Assembly: GCA_907165275.2 (NCBI GenBank)
Contig: OU015655.1
Span: 3,484,501-3,548,500, forward strand
Length of the DNA stretch: 64,000 nucleotides
Source of the DNA: Zygaena filipendulae
Taxonomy: Eukaryota; Arthropoda; Insecta; Lepidoptera; Zygaenidae
Direction of reading: 5' to 3'
Part shown: one piece after another, positions 44,901 to 56,010 of the stretch
How positions within the stretch are numbered: position 1 is the stretch's first letter
Layout: each line of letters opens with the position of its first letter
Notes under the pieces: model-generated
Told to the model about the DNA's origin: nothing
What the model saw: only the letters and a program-made list of their open reading frames with translations
Database searches by the model: none
Position numbers and translations under genes: made by a program

Positions 44901-47900
44901 GCGTTGACGATTGTAGAATGGCATTTGGCTGAGGTCGCTGATCTTACAGAATGCTTGAGTGTGTGTCTCTGTGTGTGTGTTTGTGCCAGATATGCATGTG
45001 AACAAAACATTTTAATTTAATCGATAAACGTTTTCATCAGTCGTCCGTCAGATACTCACGTCCATGAGCAGTTTGAGTATGGACTCGCGGATGAGTAGAC
45101 ACGGCAGCGCGCGGTTGGGCATCGGCGCTAGCCAGTCGCACAGCACGTTGAGCACGTTATGCTCGAGGAACGCGAGCTGCAGGTCGCGCTTGATCAGCTG
45201 CGAGACGGCGTCCTTGAGCAGCGCCACCTTGCGCACGGCGGGCTGGCTGCGCCTGTTCAGCTCGCGGTCCTCGTCGGCGGCGCGCCGCATCCGCTGCAGC
45301 AGCGCCGCGATCAGGTCGTCGTTGTCGTTTATCATCTCTATGTCGCGCCGCCGCTGCCGCCCGCCGCCGCGCTCCGCCCGCTTGCGCGCGAGCATCGCCT
45401 CGAAGTCGGACATGCCGCCCGCGGAGCTACCCTCGCCGCTGCGTCGCACATTGACATACATACGTCACAGTTAATACACGAACACTGTTGTACGGTTATA
45501 GGCGTGGTGATGGCGCGACGTGTGAAAATAAACATTCTGCTACATCCGTCATCAGTTTCACAATAAATAGAGACTTAGTTTTCGCTTTTCCAATGAAAGC
45601 GCCCTATATAATTATGTGCCGTGCCGAGGCCCGAAGCGTGATTTCACGCGATATTTTAACTAAAAGTATCGCCATTTTGTTTTGATAACGTAAAACAAAA
45701 TTAAGTGTCCAATATTTTTAATTAAGTTACTTAACGGACTAAAAAAAAATTGTGACACGGCCGGCGTTCTCGTCACAGCATAAACGGCTCAACCCATATT
45801 CTATCGTAGTAAGAGTTAAGAGTTTGTGGGCAGCACCGAACTTCAAATATGCCATACTCGTATTTTATAATAAATAACGGCCGCACTCAGAGTCGACTTT
45901 AATGATTAATTAGTTTTAAAACAAAACTGCCGCAATCAGAGACGTTCAGTAAATTAATGTGAATTGGTATTTAATGAGATGTAACTTAATTAGTTAAATG
46001 CCAATTAATTAACATTAATTTATTAAACTTGTCTAAATGCGGCAGTTTTGTTTTAAAAATCTATATTTAACTAAGTAATCATTAAAGTCGACTCTGAGTG
46101 CGGCGGTAAGACTTTATTTGTTTGTAATTGGACATAAAAATTTAAAATACACTAGCTTTTCTTCGTAGTTTTACACGCGTTAATTTCGAAGTTCCCGCAT
46201 GAAATATTTTAACAAACAAGCTAACTCACCCATCCCGTGGCATTTCATCATCAGAGGAGTCGTCGCCACCGGCTGCGGGGCCCGGCTCGCCCCCTGCCTC
46301 GCTTCCCGCGGCCCCTGCTTCTGCGGGCACTTCCCCAGCCTCCCCTCCGTCTGCCGCACCACTGGCAGCCGCCTCGCCGCCCTCGCCCTCGTCGTCAGAC
46401 TCGAGCCGAACCGTCCGTCGTTTCTTACCCTCACCTGAAAGATTATTTATTACGAACTGTTCGATTCGTGCATGTGAACATATCACTAATTACAAATGGG
46501 AAATAAGTATAGAGGTCAGTTAAACGTACCTTTGCGCGAAGGAGACTCGGAGCCGGAGCGGGAGCTGGAACGCGACCGAGACCTGGAGCCGGACTTTGCA
46601 GAACTAGAGCGAGAGCGAGAGCGCGATCCAGACTTGGAGCGCACTCTGGACTTGGAGCGCGATCCGGATTTGGAGCGCGACCGGGAGCGGGACACCGACT
46701 TGGAACGCGAACGAGACTTGGAGCGGGCGATTGATTTGGATCGAGAGCGCGATTTGGATTTTGGACGTGAATGGGATTTGGATTGGGAGCGTGATTTGGA
46801 TCGGGACCGAGATTTCGATCGGGAGTAGGACTTAGACCGAGAGCGGGAATTGGACCTTGAACGAGATTTGGATCGCGAACGAGACTTGGAACGGGAGCGG
46901 GAACGGGATTTAGATCGGGAGTGAGATTTGGATCGAGAGCGCGATTTAGATCGAGAGCGAGATTTGGACCGTGAGCGAGATTTGGATCGAGAGCCAGATT
47001 TAGATCGGGAACGTGATTTAGAACGTGAATTGGATTTTGATCGAGAGTGAGATCGCGATCGAGATTTTGAGTGAGAGCGAGAACGGGAACGGGATTTAGA
47101 ACGCGATCCAGAGTGGGATCTGGAGCGCGACTTGCGAGATCCGGATCTAGAGCGAGACCTGGATTTTCTGTCGTCTTCTGAAAATACAGACGTATTTACA
47201 GATTTATTATTTTTAAACACAACAATAAATTTCAATGGATGCAACAATAACTTACGTATTATGAGATGTAGACTCACCTTTCACCGGCGAGATGCTGCGA
47301 GAGTGCGCGGTCGGACGCACTTCGTCCTCACCGTCCACCGCCATCCTCTCTGGTGAGGGCGACACGCTACGGGCAGTGGAGACGCTGCGAGGCGGGGAGG
47401 GCGCTCCGGAGGGCGACTTGCTGCCTAAACGGACAGCGGGAGAAGCTGGCGCGTGGGCCGGACTTCCTGAGCGCGACAAGTGAGAGCTCGAGTTGCTCCG
47501 GGACCGAGACATCCTCGACTCGGGCTGATGGAACACACAACAAAGTGGAACCGTTAATACCAGTAGTTTCCTACTAATATCTACAGTTCCCAACACCTCG
47601 TATTTATGGGATTAAAGGCCTGATGCTTTAAAAAGGAAAACGAGAAATTTAAACTGTTTCGATGCTGGCACATATTTTTATCTTTCTTATTACAAAGGAT
47701 ATAAGAATAATTAGTGCCTTTTCACACGTACCGGTTGCCGGGTAGCCGGCGCCGGTTACCCGGTGGTGAAGTGTATGGGCATGGTACATAGCTTTCACAT
47801 GTACCGGCGTAATTTATCCGGCAGGCGGTTGCCGGGTGCGCGCCGGAACCACCACTGTGCGTCCGGTCGCCGGGCATCGGTTAGCCGGCGGCCGAACTGA

Positions 47901-49795
47901 CAGTGGTGTATAGAACACGCAACTAGCTTTCAGACGCGCCGGCCGGTCAGTCGCCCGAGTAAAGTCTGCGAGAGCACGCGCGTGCGTACGGTCCATCTTT
48001 GAAACTATAGAACGAGACTGTACTTTTGTCGGCTCTTTAGCCGATACTGCCTGCATCAACCGGGACATGTGAAAGCTTATTTGACACCGGGTATCCGGCG
48101 CCGGCTACCGGCTACGGGATTTAAATGAAATTTTACAATAATATAGCTTAATAATATAATAATAATAATCCACATCACAACACACAGATCTACTTGATCC
48201 CACAGAAAGCTATTATTAGCTTGTGTCGTGGAAATCAAGCAAATGTGGTATATAATACATAGAATTACTTATATATTATACTATAGACATATAAACACAC
48301 CCAGACTGGAAAATGGAACCCTGTGTTCATCACACAAAGTCCACCCCCACTGGGAATCGAACCCGGAACCCCTTGATTAGCAGGTGGGCATGGTGACCTC
48401 TGCGCCAATCGGGTCGTCGCTTATATATCAGATTCACACATAGGGTACTTTTTATCCCGGAATTCTCGCAGCTCTGAAATTAATGCGGGTGAAACCGGGG
48501 GGCACAACTAGTATGCTATAAATACCTATGTGTCTAGATTCAGAGTCAATACTTACAGATTTACTGGGAGATCGTGAACTCCTGCCACCTACACAAAAAC
48601 AAAACAAAAATCATTAAAATACTAATAGAAATATTTATGCAATCCTAGTCTATATCCTACTAATATTATAAATGTGAAAGTGTGGATGTTTGGATATTTG
48701 GTTGTTTGGATGTTTGTTACTCAATCACGCTAAAATAACTGAACGGATTTGGATGAAATTTGGCATGCACGTTGTCAGGGGTACAGAGAACGACATAGGG
48801 TACTTTTATAGCTAGTAGTTATATAAAAATGAATCCCTAATTCATTTGGTCAAGAATTACATGTGAACAGTTGGACCAATTTTGCTAATTCTTTTCTTGT
48901 TGTGTTTTTTATTGTAAGGAAAAGAAGAATATGAAAGAATGTTAGAGTTCCTGCGGAAATTTCGAAACGCACGCGGGTGAAACCACACACAGCTATATAT
49001 TTCTACATCTTTTTTTCAGAAAAATACAATAGTTTTCAATAAAAGGTGGCAACCCTAGTTGCTCAAATGCACTCTTCTTAAATTGTTTTAAAACTACAAC
49101 TAAACATTTGTGTGACATTAATGACCTTTCAGGATAATTACTAATTCCATCCTTTTGTTTGTGTTTAATTGAAAAACTGAGTTAGCCAACGCCAATTAAA
49201 GCTGTAGTCTGTCCCCATATCCCATTTTGTGACACAAAGTCAGCATAGACAGTCCATACCAAAATGTTTTTTGGGTACATCTGAAGTCACACTAATGACA
49301 CAATTTTAAGGTTAGAAAGAAAATTGAAACTGGTTTCTTTAAAACTAGACTGCAGATGGGATCAGGGAATAGCTCCGTCTCTCTCAATCAGCTATCATGA
49401 TAACTTTTTTAGAGATTAAAAATATACCTACTACATTTAAGATATTTATTTAATCTACAGACGATAAAAATTTAATAGTAGCTTAATAAAAAGCAAGTTA
49501 CTTATGATAATATGTTTAACACTAGGTACTTTCCGAGATTTCACACAATTTTATGAAACTTTACGTAACGTTTGGTTTTTTTGGATTTGTCACCAACTCT
49601 AAAGGCATTTTATCTATCTTCATCTAATTTTAAAGTTGTATCAGATTATGTGTATACATAAGTAGGTATTTAACAGTATATTTAAAACCAAAATATAAAA
49701 ATAAACTGTGTATGTGAGGTTATAGGTAGTATTCATCGCTATAAATTCAAAGTGATAACTTAATGTACCTATTACATACCTGTATCCACGTCCAT
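41989..49795 (-). CDS. IWS1: IWS1 homolog (Spt6-interacting transcription elongation factor)
   Basis: Eight exons join in phase: 49795-49780, 48588-48557, 47524-47278, 47177-46530, 46434-46230, 45438-45060, 42942-42541 and 42114-41989. They give 684 residues. The start MDVDTG has Kozak CAAAATG. Residues about 7-98 are Ser/Arg/Pro-rich. About 99-314 (one exon) are nearly pure Arg/Ser/Lys repeats. About 315-382 are acidic. The conserved TFIIS N-terminal-like (TND/LW) domain follows: [13 protein letters not shown], then [26 protein letters not shown] and [16 protein letters not shown], ending RPIF. The hallmark C-terminus [11 protein letters not shown] ... [13 protein letters not shown] closes the protein. 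IWS1 binds Spt6 on elongating RNA polymerase II and links it to mRNA processing and H3K36 methylation. In vertebrates the N-terminal half is acidic repeats, so the long RS region is unusual. Introns contain a MITE, a SINE and a GC-rich foldback element. Confidence 0.96.
43287..44735 (+). mobile_element. Unclassified element with repeated CTCGAGCGCGTCAGAT, copy A
   Basis: Aligns over about 1 kb with 57417-58917 (same strand), with similar ATG and ACTCGAG blocks. ACTCGAGCGCGTCAGATTA occurs on the left (43452), with a decayed GCGCGTCAGATGAAC at 43328. Reverse-complement copies (CTGACGCGCTCGAGTA and variants) occur on the right at about 44297, 44432 and 44562. This gives an inverted sub-terminal repeat structure. 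The open frames are short and shared between copies without looking conserved. In an IWS1 intron. Confidence 0.6.
45614..45752. mobile_element. Half copy of the TTAGTCCGT MITE family
   Basis: ATCGCCATTTTGTTTTGATA, then AAGTGTCCAATATTTTTAAT and ACGGACTAAAAAAAA, match the right half of 18590-18915. IWS1 intron. Confidence 0.6.
45878..46106. mobile_element. Palindromic foldback MITE, copy e
   Basis: CGGCCGCACTCAGAGTCGAC to its reverse complement, 229 bp, TAA on both flanks. Lies in the IWS1 intron just before the acidic exon. A Helitron end fragment follows at 46150-46200. Confidence 0.85.
47719..48119. mobile_element. GC-rich foldback element in IWS1 intron
   Basis: The left end (TTTTCACACGTACCGG, GGGTAGCCGGCGCCGG) and right end (CCGGCGCCGGCTACCGG, preceded by ACATGTGAAAG) are inverted and imperfectly repeated. 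A further TTTCACATGTACCGG lies inside the left half. GC content is far above the surroundings. An 84-codon minus-strand frame (48068-47814) has no recognised domain. Confidence 0.6.
48151..48419 (-). mobile_element. tRNA-derived SINE with (ATT)n tail, copy 4
   Basis: Reverse orientation: (AAT)n at the left, GGGAATCGAACCCGGAACC (box B complement) and CTGCGCCAATCGGGTCGTC at the right. A Helitron 3'-end fragment (48430-48515) follows. Confidence 0.9.
48655..48995 (+). mobile_element. LEP1-like Helitrons
   Basis: A|TCCTACTAATATTATAAATG start, GAACGGATTTGGATGAAATT, GTTGTCAGGGGTACAGAGAA. A first copy is cut near 48810 (TATAGCTAGTAG) and a second fragment ends GGGTGAAACCACACACAGC. The remainder of 49000-49770 is AT-rich intron with nothing assignable. 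Confidence 0.65.
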
Positions 49796-49960
49796 TTTGA
49801 GAGCTTCACAGATGCACCGGTCGAAAAAGGAAAAACTACAATTTACACCAAACAAAACACCACAACGAGTGAACACGTCTAGCTAAAAGTGCACAAATAA
49901 TACTTTTACAAATTACAAAATAATAAATAGGTACCTAAATCGCAATTCGCAAACCATCAA

Positions 49961-50024
49961 CCACAAATTAACTAGACTTATCATCAACCACAGACGAATA
50001 AGAGAACCACAGACGAATAAGAGA
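49961..50024 (-). promoter_or_regulatory. IWS1 upstream region with tandem shared modules
   Basis: On the minus strand, two tandem copies of a 19-bp unit containing TCTCTTATTCGTCTGTG (50024-50008 and 50005-49989) precede AGTCTAGTTAATTTGTGG (49978-49961), about 165 bases before the IWS1 ATG. The 17- and 18-mers are identical to those upstream of the reductase gene. The GTAGTGATTACCTTCTCTCT module also seen near GlcAT-I is further upstream (50703-50728). Confidence 0.45.
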
Positions 50025-50029
50025 ACGAA

Positions 50030-51535
50030 GAGAACTGCCATCAACCTTTTATCAATTTTTTTTTTAATAATTTTACGGCACTGGGTCCGTGCTCTTTGCA
50101 GCCTTTAGCAATGTGACCAGATTTAAACTTTAAAGTGAACTTTATGCTAGCTGCTTGCCTAAATTCTGCTAAAGTCTGCTAATTGTATTATTAAACTGGA
50201 TCTACTGAACTTTTGAATTTTTTCTTTTGAAAATTATTTTACTTATAGGAAGCAATGATAGTCATTAGTAACATTAATACGGTACTTTTTATCCCAAAAC
50301 TCCCACGGAATCTCCAAAATTACCGTGAACTCACAAACTGTTGCTCTTTATAATATTATAGTATAAATTAAAAAAAGTAAAGTAGTATAGCATTAATTAT
50401 AAATATTTTTTTATTAGTTTTGGTCATATTTTCTTTTCATTTTTAATAATTAAGTATATTAAAGCGTGCGACACAACGACTACTACGCAAAAAATGTATT
50501 CTAGTTACAACACAACTTGAAAGGAAATACATTTACAGGGAATTCTCGTAAAATGTATTTGAAACAGTGCAGTAAAAAAATCGGACATTATTTACCAAAT
50601 TGTAGAATCTTATTTCTAGCGCCACTACCCAAATTAAAAATAGGCAATTTATCAATGTCTAACCTTGCTAATATTCTGCGGATGAATTCCATGGGCTCCA
50701 TAAAACGTAGTGATTACCTTCTCTCTGGGCTCCACTACATTATCGCCGAGTAAAGACGATTATACGCGATCACGATAGTGTAGAGGGCATACTCGGCTCT
50801 GTACTCGCCGATCATCGTCTATGATCGCCATTCGCCTACGACCATAGTGATTATCTTCTCTCTGCCTGCGACCCTTGAATAGGGTACTTGTATGAATATT
50901 TTTTTTCAGTCTATTTTAAAGATATAATGGCCTACTTAAACAAAGCAAGAAAAAGAAGAAAAATATATAAATAAATTAATTAAATGGAGCGTTTCAAAGT
51001 TCCTACTTTAGACTTTACCACCGAAACACGGAATGACGTCACTAGTTCAAAATTACGCCTTATTAATCTGTGATTGAAATGTCACTGTCGTATTGACAGG
51101 GTCATGTGACACTGACAGACAGATAACTTCAATATCGAAAAGCGAAATTAAGGTTGAACTGTGTCGAGTTATTTCCAAAAGTTCTAATAAAGAATCGAAA
51201 TGCATCTTACCGATGCATTTTAAAATAAAAAACTTCAGAAAATGGAAAATATGCGTTGACTGTATGCACTTAGTTTCTTTTGCCTTCTCTGAAAAATGTA
51301 AATGTTTCCTAAAAAAAATAAAAGTGACGTCATGTGTTAAGCGTGGCAGTGATTGGTGTTTTGTTGCAACGTTCCGTTTCACAAAATTAAAAGTTAAATA
51401 TTTTGGAAACTATTGAAATTTTTTTAAAAAATCTTTCACGATAACGCTTTTCTAAGGCTTTATTTTTGAAATATTGACACAATTTCTTATAATAAATTTC
51501 ATGCAAGTACTCTATTGTCGGTTTTTGGGCACGCA
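50030..51535. other. No gene seen; scattered repeat pieces
   Basis: Holds a Helitron remnant (50225-50335), the shared 26-bp module (50703-50728) with a decayed second copy near 50847, and AT-rich DNA. The two overlapping frames at 51053-51416 have no recognisable domain. Confidence 0.4.
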
Positions 51536-51745
51536 TTCAAAAAATTCAAAATTCAAAAGCTCTTTATTACTTAGGATCGGTTACAATCACTTGTAATCGT
51601 CAGCAGGTTCTTAAAACTATAAATTACCGTCAGTTCGGAATACGTCCTCTGCTGAGAAGAACTGACAAGAAACTCAGCAGGGCTGTCTTTAAATGATCTT
51701 ACTTATAAACTAGGAGAACAAAAAATTGTAATTGGATAGAGCAAT

Positions 51746-54676
51746 TCATTCCCAAACGTCTGTATCATTTAAATAGTCTACTACACTATAATATGCTTTA
51801 TCGCATAATCTGTGTTTAATAAGCGTCTTGAATTTATTAATTGACAAATTAATTACATCGTTTGGGAGTTTGTTGTAAAAGCGTATACATTGTCCTTTAA
51901 ATGACTTAGAAATTTTATGGAGCCTAGTCTTAGGCACAACGAGTTTATCTTTATTTCTTAAGTTAAGATTATGTAGATCACTGTTTTTCTTAAAGTTGCC
52001 TAAATTTTTGTGAACATATAATAAATTCTCGTATATATACTGAGAATGTACAGTCATTATTTTAAACTCACTGAATTTAGTTCTCAGTGAATCCCGAGGG
52101 CCCAACTTATAGATTGCGCGAATGGCTCGTTTCTGCAACACGAATACAGAATCGATATCCGCGGCACTACCCCACAGCAGTATGCCGTATGACATAATGC
52201 TGTGGAAATAACTAAAATAAACTAAACGCGCGGTATTAATATCAGTAAGTTGACGGATTTTCTTGACAGCATAAGCCGCCGAGCTTAATCTACCTGATAA
52301 CTTTTTTATATGTGGGCCCCATTGTAATTTTGCATCTAATGTTATACCTAGAAAGACAGTTTCATCGACCATTTCCAAATCCTCATTATTAATCAGTAAT
52401 CTGGTTTTTACTTGTTTAACATTTTTGGTCACAAATCTTATACATTTGGTTTTATCACGGTTTAGTAATAAGTTATTAGCATTAAACCAGTGTACTATTT
52501 TAGAGAGAGCATTGTTCACATCGTCTACAGCCGATTGCTGTCTATTAACCTTAAACACTAAAGATGTATCATCTGCAAACAATACTATCTCATGGTTGTC
52601 CCTCACTAGATAAGGTAAGTCATTTATATAAACAAGGAACAGGAATGGTCCTAATATAGATCCTTGGGGTACTCCCATTACCACGGCAGAACCATGTGAT
52701 CGTTTTCCGTTGACATCAACCCTTTGGATCCTATCACTCAAGTACGAAGTAAGAAGATCCAAAGCTACACCTCGTATTCCGTAATAGTGTAGTTTCCTGA
52801 CCAAAGTTATATGCTCAACACAATCAAAGGCCTTGGATAAATCACAAAACACTCCATAAGCATCACGTGACTCCTCCCAGGCCTCAAAAATATTTTCAAT
52901 TAATTTAATTCCTGCATCAGTTGTAGAGCGACCACGAGTAAAACCGAACTGTTTATGATGCAGCAAGTCGTTTTTATTAAAGTATGCGAGTAGTTGGCTA
53001 AGTATAAGCTTTTCAAATATTTTACTAAATGTGGGTAGTACTGAAATTGGTCTAAAGTTAGTAGGGTCTGTTGTACTACCTGTTTTAAACAAAGGTGTTA
53101 TTTTACTATATTTCATTTGGTCAGGAAACACACCACAGTCTATACATTTATTAAATATATGAACTAAATCTAGTGCAATAATATCAATTAATGAACTTAT
53201 AATAGTAACAGAAATCCCCCACAGATCAGCTGTTTTTTTAAGATTTATTGTCTTAAACACCTTGAAGATATCATATACACTTACATGGCTAAAACTGAAT
53301 TCATTAGAACATTCTGGAACATTTTCCTTAAGAAGTGACTCTGCAACGGGGGTGGAAGAGCCTAAAGTGCTGGTTAAAGAAACGGGTATTTTAGCGAAGA
53401 AGCTTTCAAACTCATTCGCGACTTCCAAATCTGACTGAATGATTTTACCATTAACACATAGCTTAAAGTTAGTGTCACCAAATTTAGCTTTACCAGTTTC
53501 TTCATTAATTACTTTCCATGTGGCTTTAATTTTATCATTACTATTTTTGATCTTTGAACTAATAAAATGGGACTTACATAACATGCAAACTGATTTGAAA
53601 ATTTTTGAATATGATTTTACATACTCTTTAAACTCTTCACTATGATTGAACTGCCTTTCATAGTATAACCCATATAACACTTGCCTACTTTTGTGTATTC
53701 CTACTGTTGCCCATTCGCTAAAGGCTGGACTGTTGGTAACTGTGATCACCTTGGAACTAAATATTGAGTTATAATGATGATGAAACGTTTGAAAGAAAGA
53801 ATTATATAAGGAATTAGGATCTGAGTTTGACTGTGTAAAAGATAAGTTATTAATCAGTTCTACCCGCATTCGCTCCAAGCGATCAGTAGTTACCGGCACA
53901 TAATTAATTTTCCTTTTAGTTTCATGGTTTTTTTTTATTTCAAAGTTTATTAACTGACCAGAGTGGTCAGAGTCTAATTTGTTAATAATATTCTTGTGTT
54001 TGGGAACTACATCACTATAAATATTATCCAAACAGGTTGACGTAGTAGTGCATATCCTAGTAGGCTCCATAAATAAATTTAAAAGATTGTGAGATTTGAA
54101 TAAATTTAGAATATTACAAGACAAGGATGTTTTTTCTAGAATGTTAATATTAAAATCTCCACATACAAATAACTTCTTACCAGTATTACTTAACTTGCAT
54201 AAAACAACATCCATAATTTCTGAAAAATAAGTGTAATCGCCAGAAGGAGGTCTATATACACAAACAACAATGAATTGCTCTAATTGTACACAGGCAAGCT
54301 CAATTACACATTCTACAGAGAGAGATACAATATCCTTCCTTTCTTTAAATTTAAGGTTTTTATTTATAAATATTAACGACCCCCCATGTATTGCATTCAC
54401 TCTGCAGAATGAGCTACCAACCCGGTGATTACTGAAATTAAACATGAGCTGATGCCCCCTTAACCAGTGTTCTGTAATACACATAATACTAATACTCTCC
54501 GAATTCATGAATAATTCCAGCTCCAGCTGCTTGCCTGCTGTCAAACAATATATATTTTGATGCACCAGGTTAATACAATGAACATTTGAAGTATGCTTTT
54601 TCTTTGGACTCCCTTTCAAACAATAATAATCATTTGTCATGTCAGATAACTTAATTAGATTAGTGCCAGAGGTCAT
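51746..54676 (-). CDS. LINE ORF2: endonuclease plus reverse transcriptase (976 aa)
   Basis: An uninterrupted 976-codon frame. The N-terminal third is an apurinic-like exonuclease/endonuclease domain: MCITEHWLRG, VVCVYRPPSGDY, CGDFNINIL and SDHSG give the Glu, Asp/Asn and His-Asp positions. The reverse transcriptase follows with FRPISVLPTFSKIFEKL, HKQFGFTRGRSTTDA, DLSKAFDCV, MGVPQGSILGPFLFLVYIND and the catalytic FADDTSLVF. The C-terminus has a thumb-like region and LHNLNLRNKDKL. No RNase H is apparent. It nicks target DNA and copies its own RNA there. With no stop or frameshift, this copy inserted recently. The clade assignment (CR1/Jockey-like) is by motif only. Confidence 0.92.
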   Translation of the reverse strand: MTSGTNLIKLSDMTNDYYCLKGSPKKKHTSNVHCINLVHQNIYCLTAGKQLELELFMNSESISIMCITEHWLRGHQLMFNFSNHRVGSSFCRVNAIHGGSLIFINKNLKFKERKDIVSLSVECVIELACVQLEQFIVVCVYRPPSGDYTYFSEIMDVVLCKLSNTGKKLFVCGDFNINILEKTSLSCNILNLFKSHNLLNLFMEPTRICTTTSTCLDNIYSDVVPKHKNIINKLDSDHSGQLINFEIKKNHETKRKINYVPVTTDRLERMRVELINNLSFTQSNSDPNSLYNSFFQTFHHHYNSIFSSKVITVTNSPAFSEWATVGIHKSRQVLYGLYYERQFNHSEEFKEYVKSYSKIFKSVCMLCKSHFISSKIKNSNDKIKATWKVINEETGKAKFGDTNFKLCVNGKIIQSDLEVANEFESFFAKIPVSLTSTLGSSTPVAESLLKENVPECSNEFSFSHVSVYDIFKVFKTINLKKTADLWGISVTIISSLIDIIALDLVHIFNKCIDCGVFPDQMKYSKITPLFKTGSTTDPTNFRPISVLPTFSKIFEKLILSQLLAYFNKNDLLHHKQFGFTRGRSTTDAGIKLIENIFEAWEESRDAYGVFCDLSKAFDCVEHITLVRKLHYYGIRGVALDLLTSYLSDRIQRVDVNGKRSHGSAVVMGVPQGSILGPFLFLVYINDLPYLVRDNHEIVLFADDTSLVFKVNRQQSAVDDVNNALSKIVHWFNANNLLLNRDKTKCIRFVTKNVKQVKTRLLINNEDLEMVDETVFLGITLDAKLQWGPHIKKLSGRLSSAAYAVKKIRQLTDINTARLVYFSYFHSIMSYGILLWGSAADIDSVFVLQKRAIRAIYKLGPRDSLRTKFSEFKIMTVHSQYIYENLLYVHKNLGNFKKNSDLHNLNLRNKDKLVVPKTRLHKISKSFKGQCIRFYNKLPNDVINLSINKFKTLIKHRLCDKAYYSVVDYLNDTDVWE

Positions 54677-54693
54677 CTCTGTTGTCTTATTAT

Positions 54694-55116
54694 TTAATTT
54701 AAATTATTTTGAATTAATTGTGATGTCAATAAATTATCATCATATTGTATGTCAGGATTAGATGTCAATAAATTATCATTTTGCATGTCAAAATTGTTAG
54801 GTGTTAATTGTATGTCAAAGTTATTACTATACATAATGTCATTGTTACCAATGTCATATAACTGCTCAATAGAAGCAGAATAATTACTAGCCAAGTTCTT
54901 GGCTAAGATTTCAAAATAATATGATAGCGCAACTGCTACCTGTCGCTTAAAACTATGAGAAAGGTAATAACTACCTTTTGTCAAATAATTATATTTATTA
55001 CTAACAAACGTGTTAGTGTCAATTATATGGAACTTATCCTTGTATTTTGAAATAGTGTATAGATATTCATTAAGCATCGAAGGAAATCGCTTGTGTTCGT
55101 GTTGAGGTGTCCACAT
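54694..55116 (-). pseudogene. LINE ORF1, C-terminal remnant
   Basis: 140 codons ending 17 bases before ORF2 in the same orientation. The segment near its N-terminus, with FHIIDTN and a later KGSYYLSH, resembles the end of the SGNH-esterase-like domain found in ORF1 of some CR1-type elements. The rest is Asn/Asp-rich with a repeated DNLLTS. The upstream part of ORF1 is missing because the element is truncated, and the apparent ATG lies at the junction. Confidence 0.6.
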
Positions 55117-55269
55117 TATCGCCGATCACACGATCACACGATCAACGATCATCGGCGATAATGTAGTAAGTATAAGATCTGCTAAAAACTGCTATCCTTT
55201 CAGATCTGTGACATATTCTGCTAAGCCCTAGACTTTGCATAATCTGCTAAATCTGGTCACACTGCACTG

Positions 55270-55800
55270 CTTTAGTACTTTTTTTGTTAATTTACCCCAA
55301 TGGGGTAGGCAAAGGAAGCTAAGTCTATACAGCCAAATTCTGTAGTATTTTACTTCTTCTGAAGTTATTTAAGTACATCGAAATTTATTGGTGAGATAGA
55401 TTTCGATGCTTTACTGGAATTTTCGGAAGCAACTCTTCACACTTGAACCTTAATAGGACACTCTATGGGATTTTGTATAATAAAACGACAACCTCCCGAT
55501 GAACGCCCCATTTCATCTTTTTTCACTGTTGTCCACACAATTTTCATTACTATTGGATTACTATTAAGCAAAATCCACCACTTTCACACAATTTTAATCA
55601 CGACTAGTTTGCAAAATAAAGAAATAAAACTGACGTCCGTCACTGTTAAAATCCCGCCAAAAGCTCATTTAGTATTTTTTTTATTTACCCTTTTCAGGGG
55701 GGGTTAAAAACCTTAGTCCATACATCCAATTTAGTGTTTTCTAATTTATTGGACTTTTGGCGGGATTTGAGCAAAATTGACGTCAGTTTAATTTCTTTGT
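55270..55800. repeat. Dispersed repeat, inverted partner of 23330-23700
   Basis: CGACAACCTCCCGATGAACG, CGCCCCATTTCATC and ATCCCGCCAAAAG match the complement of 23330-23470. A further GGACTTTTGGCGGGATTTGA is at 55750 in the opposite orientation. Confidence 0.6.
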
Positions 55801-56010
55801 TTTACAAATTAGTTTATCATGGTTAAATTGTCTATACGTCGTAGAATTCGCTATGATAGTAATCCATTACTTCCATTAGTGATGAACAGTGTGTGGTAGG
55901 TACCGACGCATAGTACCGCTGCACATTGGTAGCCAGCTGGTAGCTGGTACCGCAAGTCGGAACACGCGCCGCCCTATTGGCCTATTCTAAACTCACTGAA
56001 TCGAACGTCT

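Larger units (their letters stand above)
51536..55116 (-). mobile_element. 5'-truncated non-LTR retrotransposon (CR1/Jockey-like LINE)
   Basis: About 3.6 kb on the minus strand: the remnant of ORF1, intact ORF2, a 3' UTR of about 200 bp and a tail of TTTTGAATTTTGAA type. A 110-bp copy of the same 3' end lies at 60766-60874, which confirms the 3' boundary. The 5' junction lies at or just inside an inverted repeat (55113-55167). The element inserted far upstream of IWS1. Confidence 0.88.

Noticed and set aside
45064..45566. Plus-strand ORFs over 130 codons
   Set aside because: Shadows of the GC-rich IWS1 TND exon on the opposite strand.
46496..46828. Plus-strand ORF rich in Glu/Arg/Asp
   Set aside because: The antisense shadow of the IWS1 RS-repeat exon; that exon has clean splice sites and phase on the minus strand.
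47814..48068. 84-codon minus-strand ORF
   Set aside because: Lies wholly inside the GC-rich foldback element in an IWS1 intron; no domain, and stops are rare there only because of base composition.
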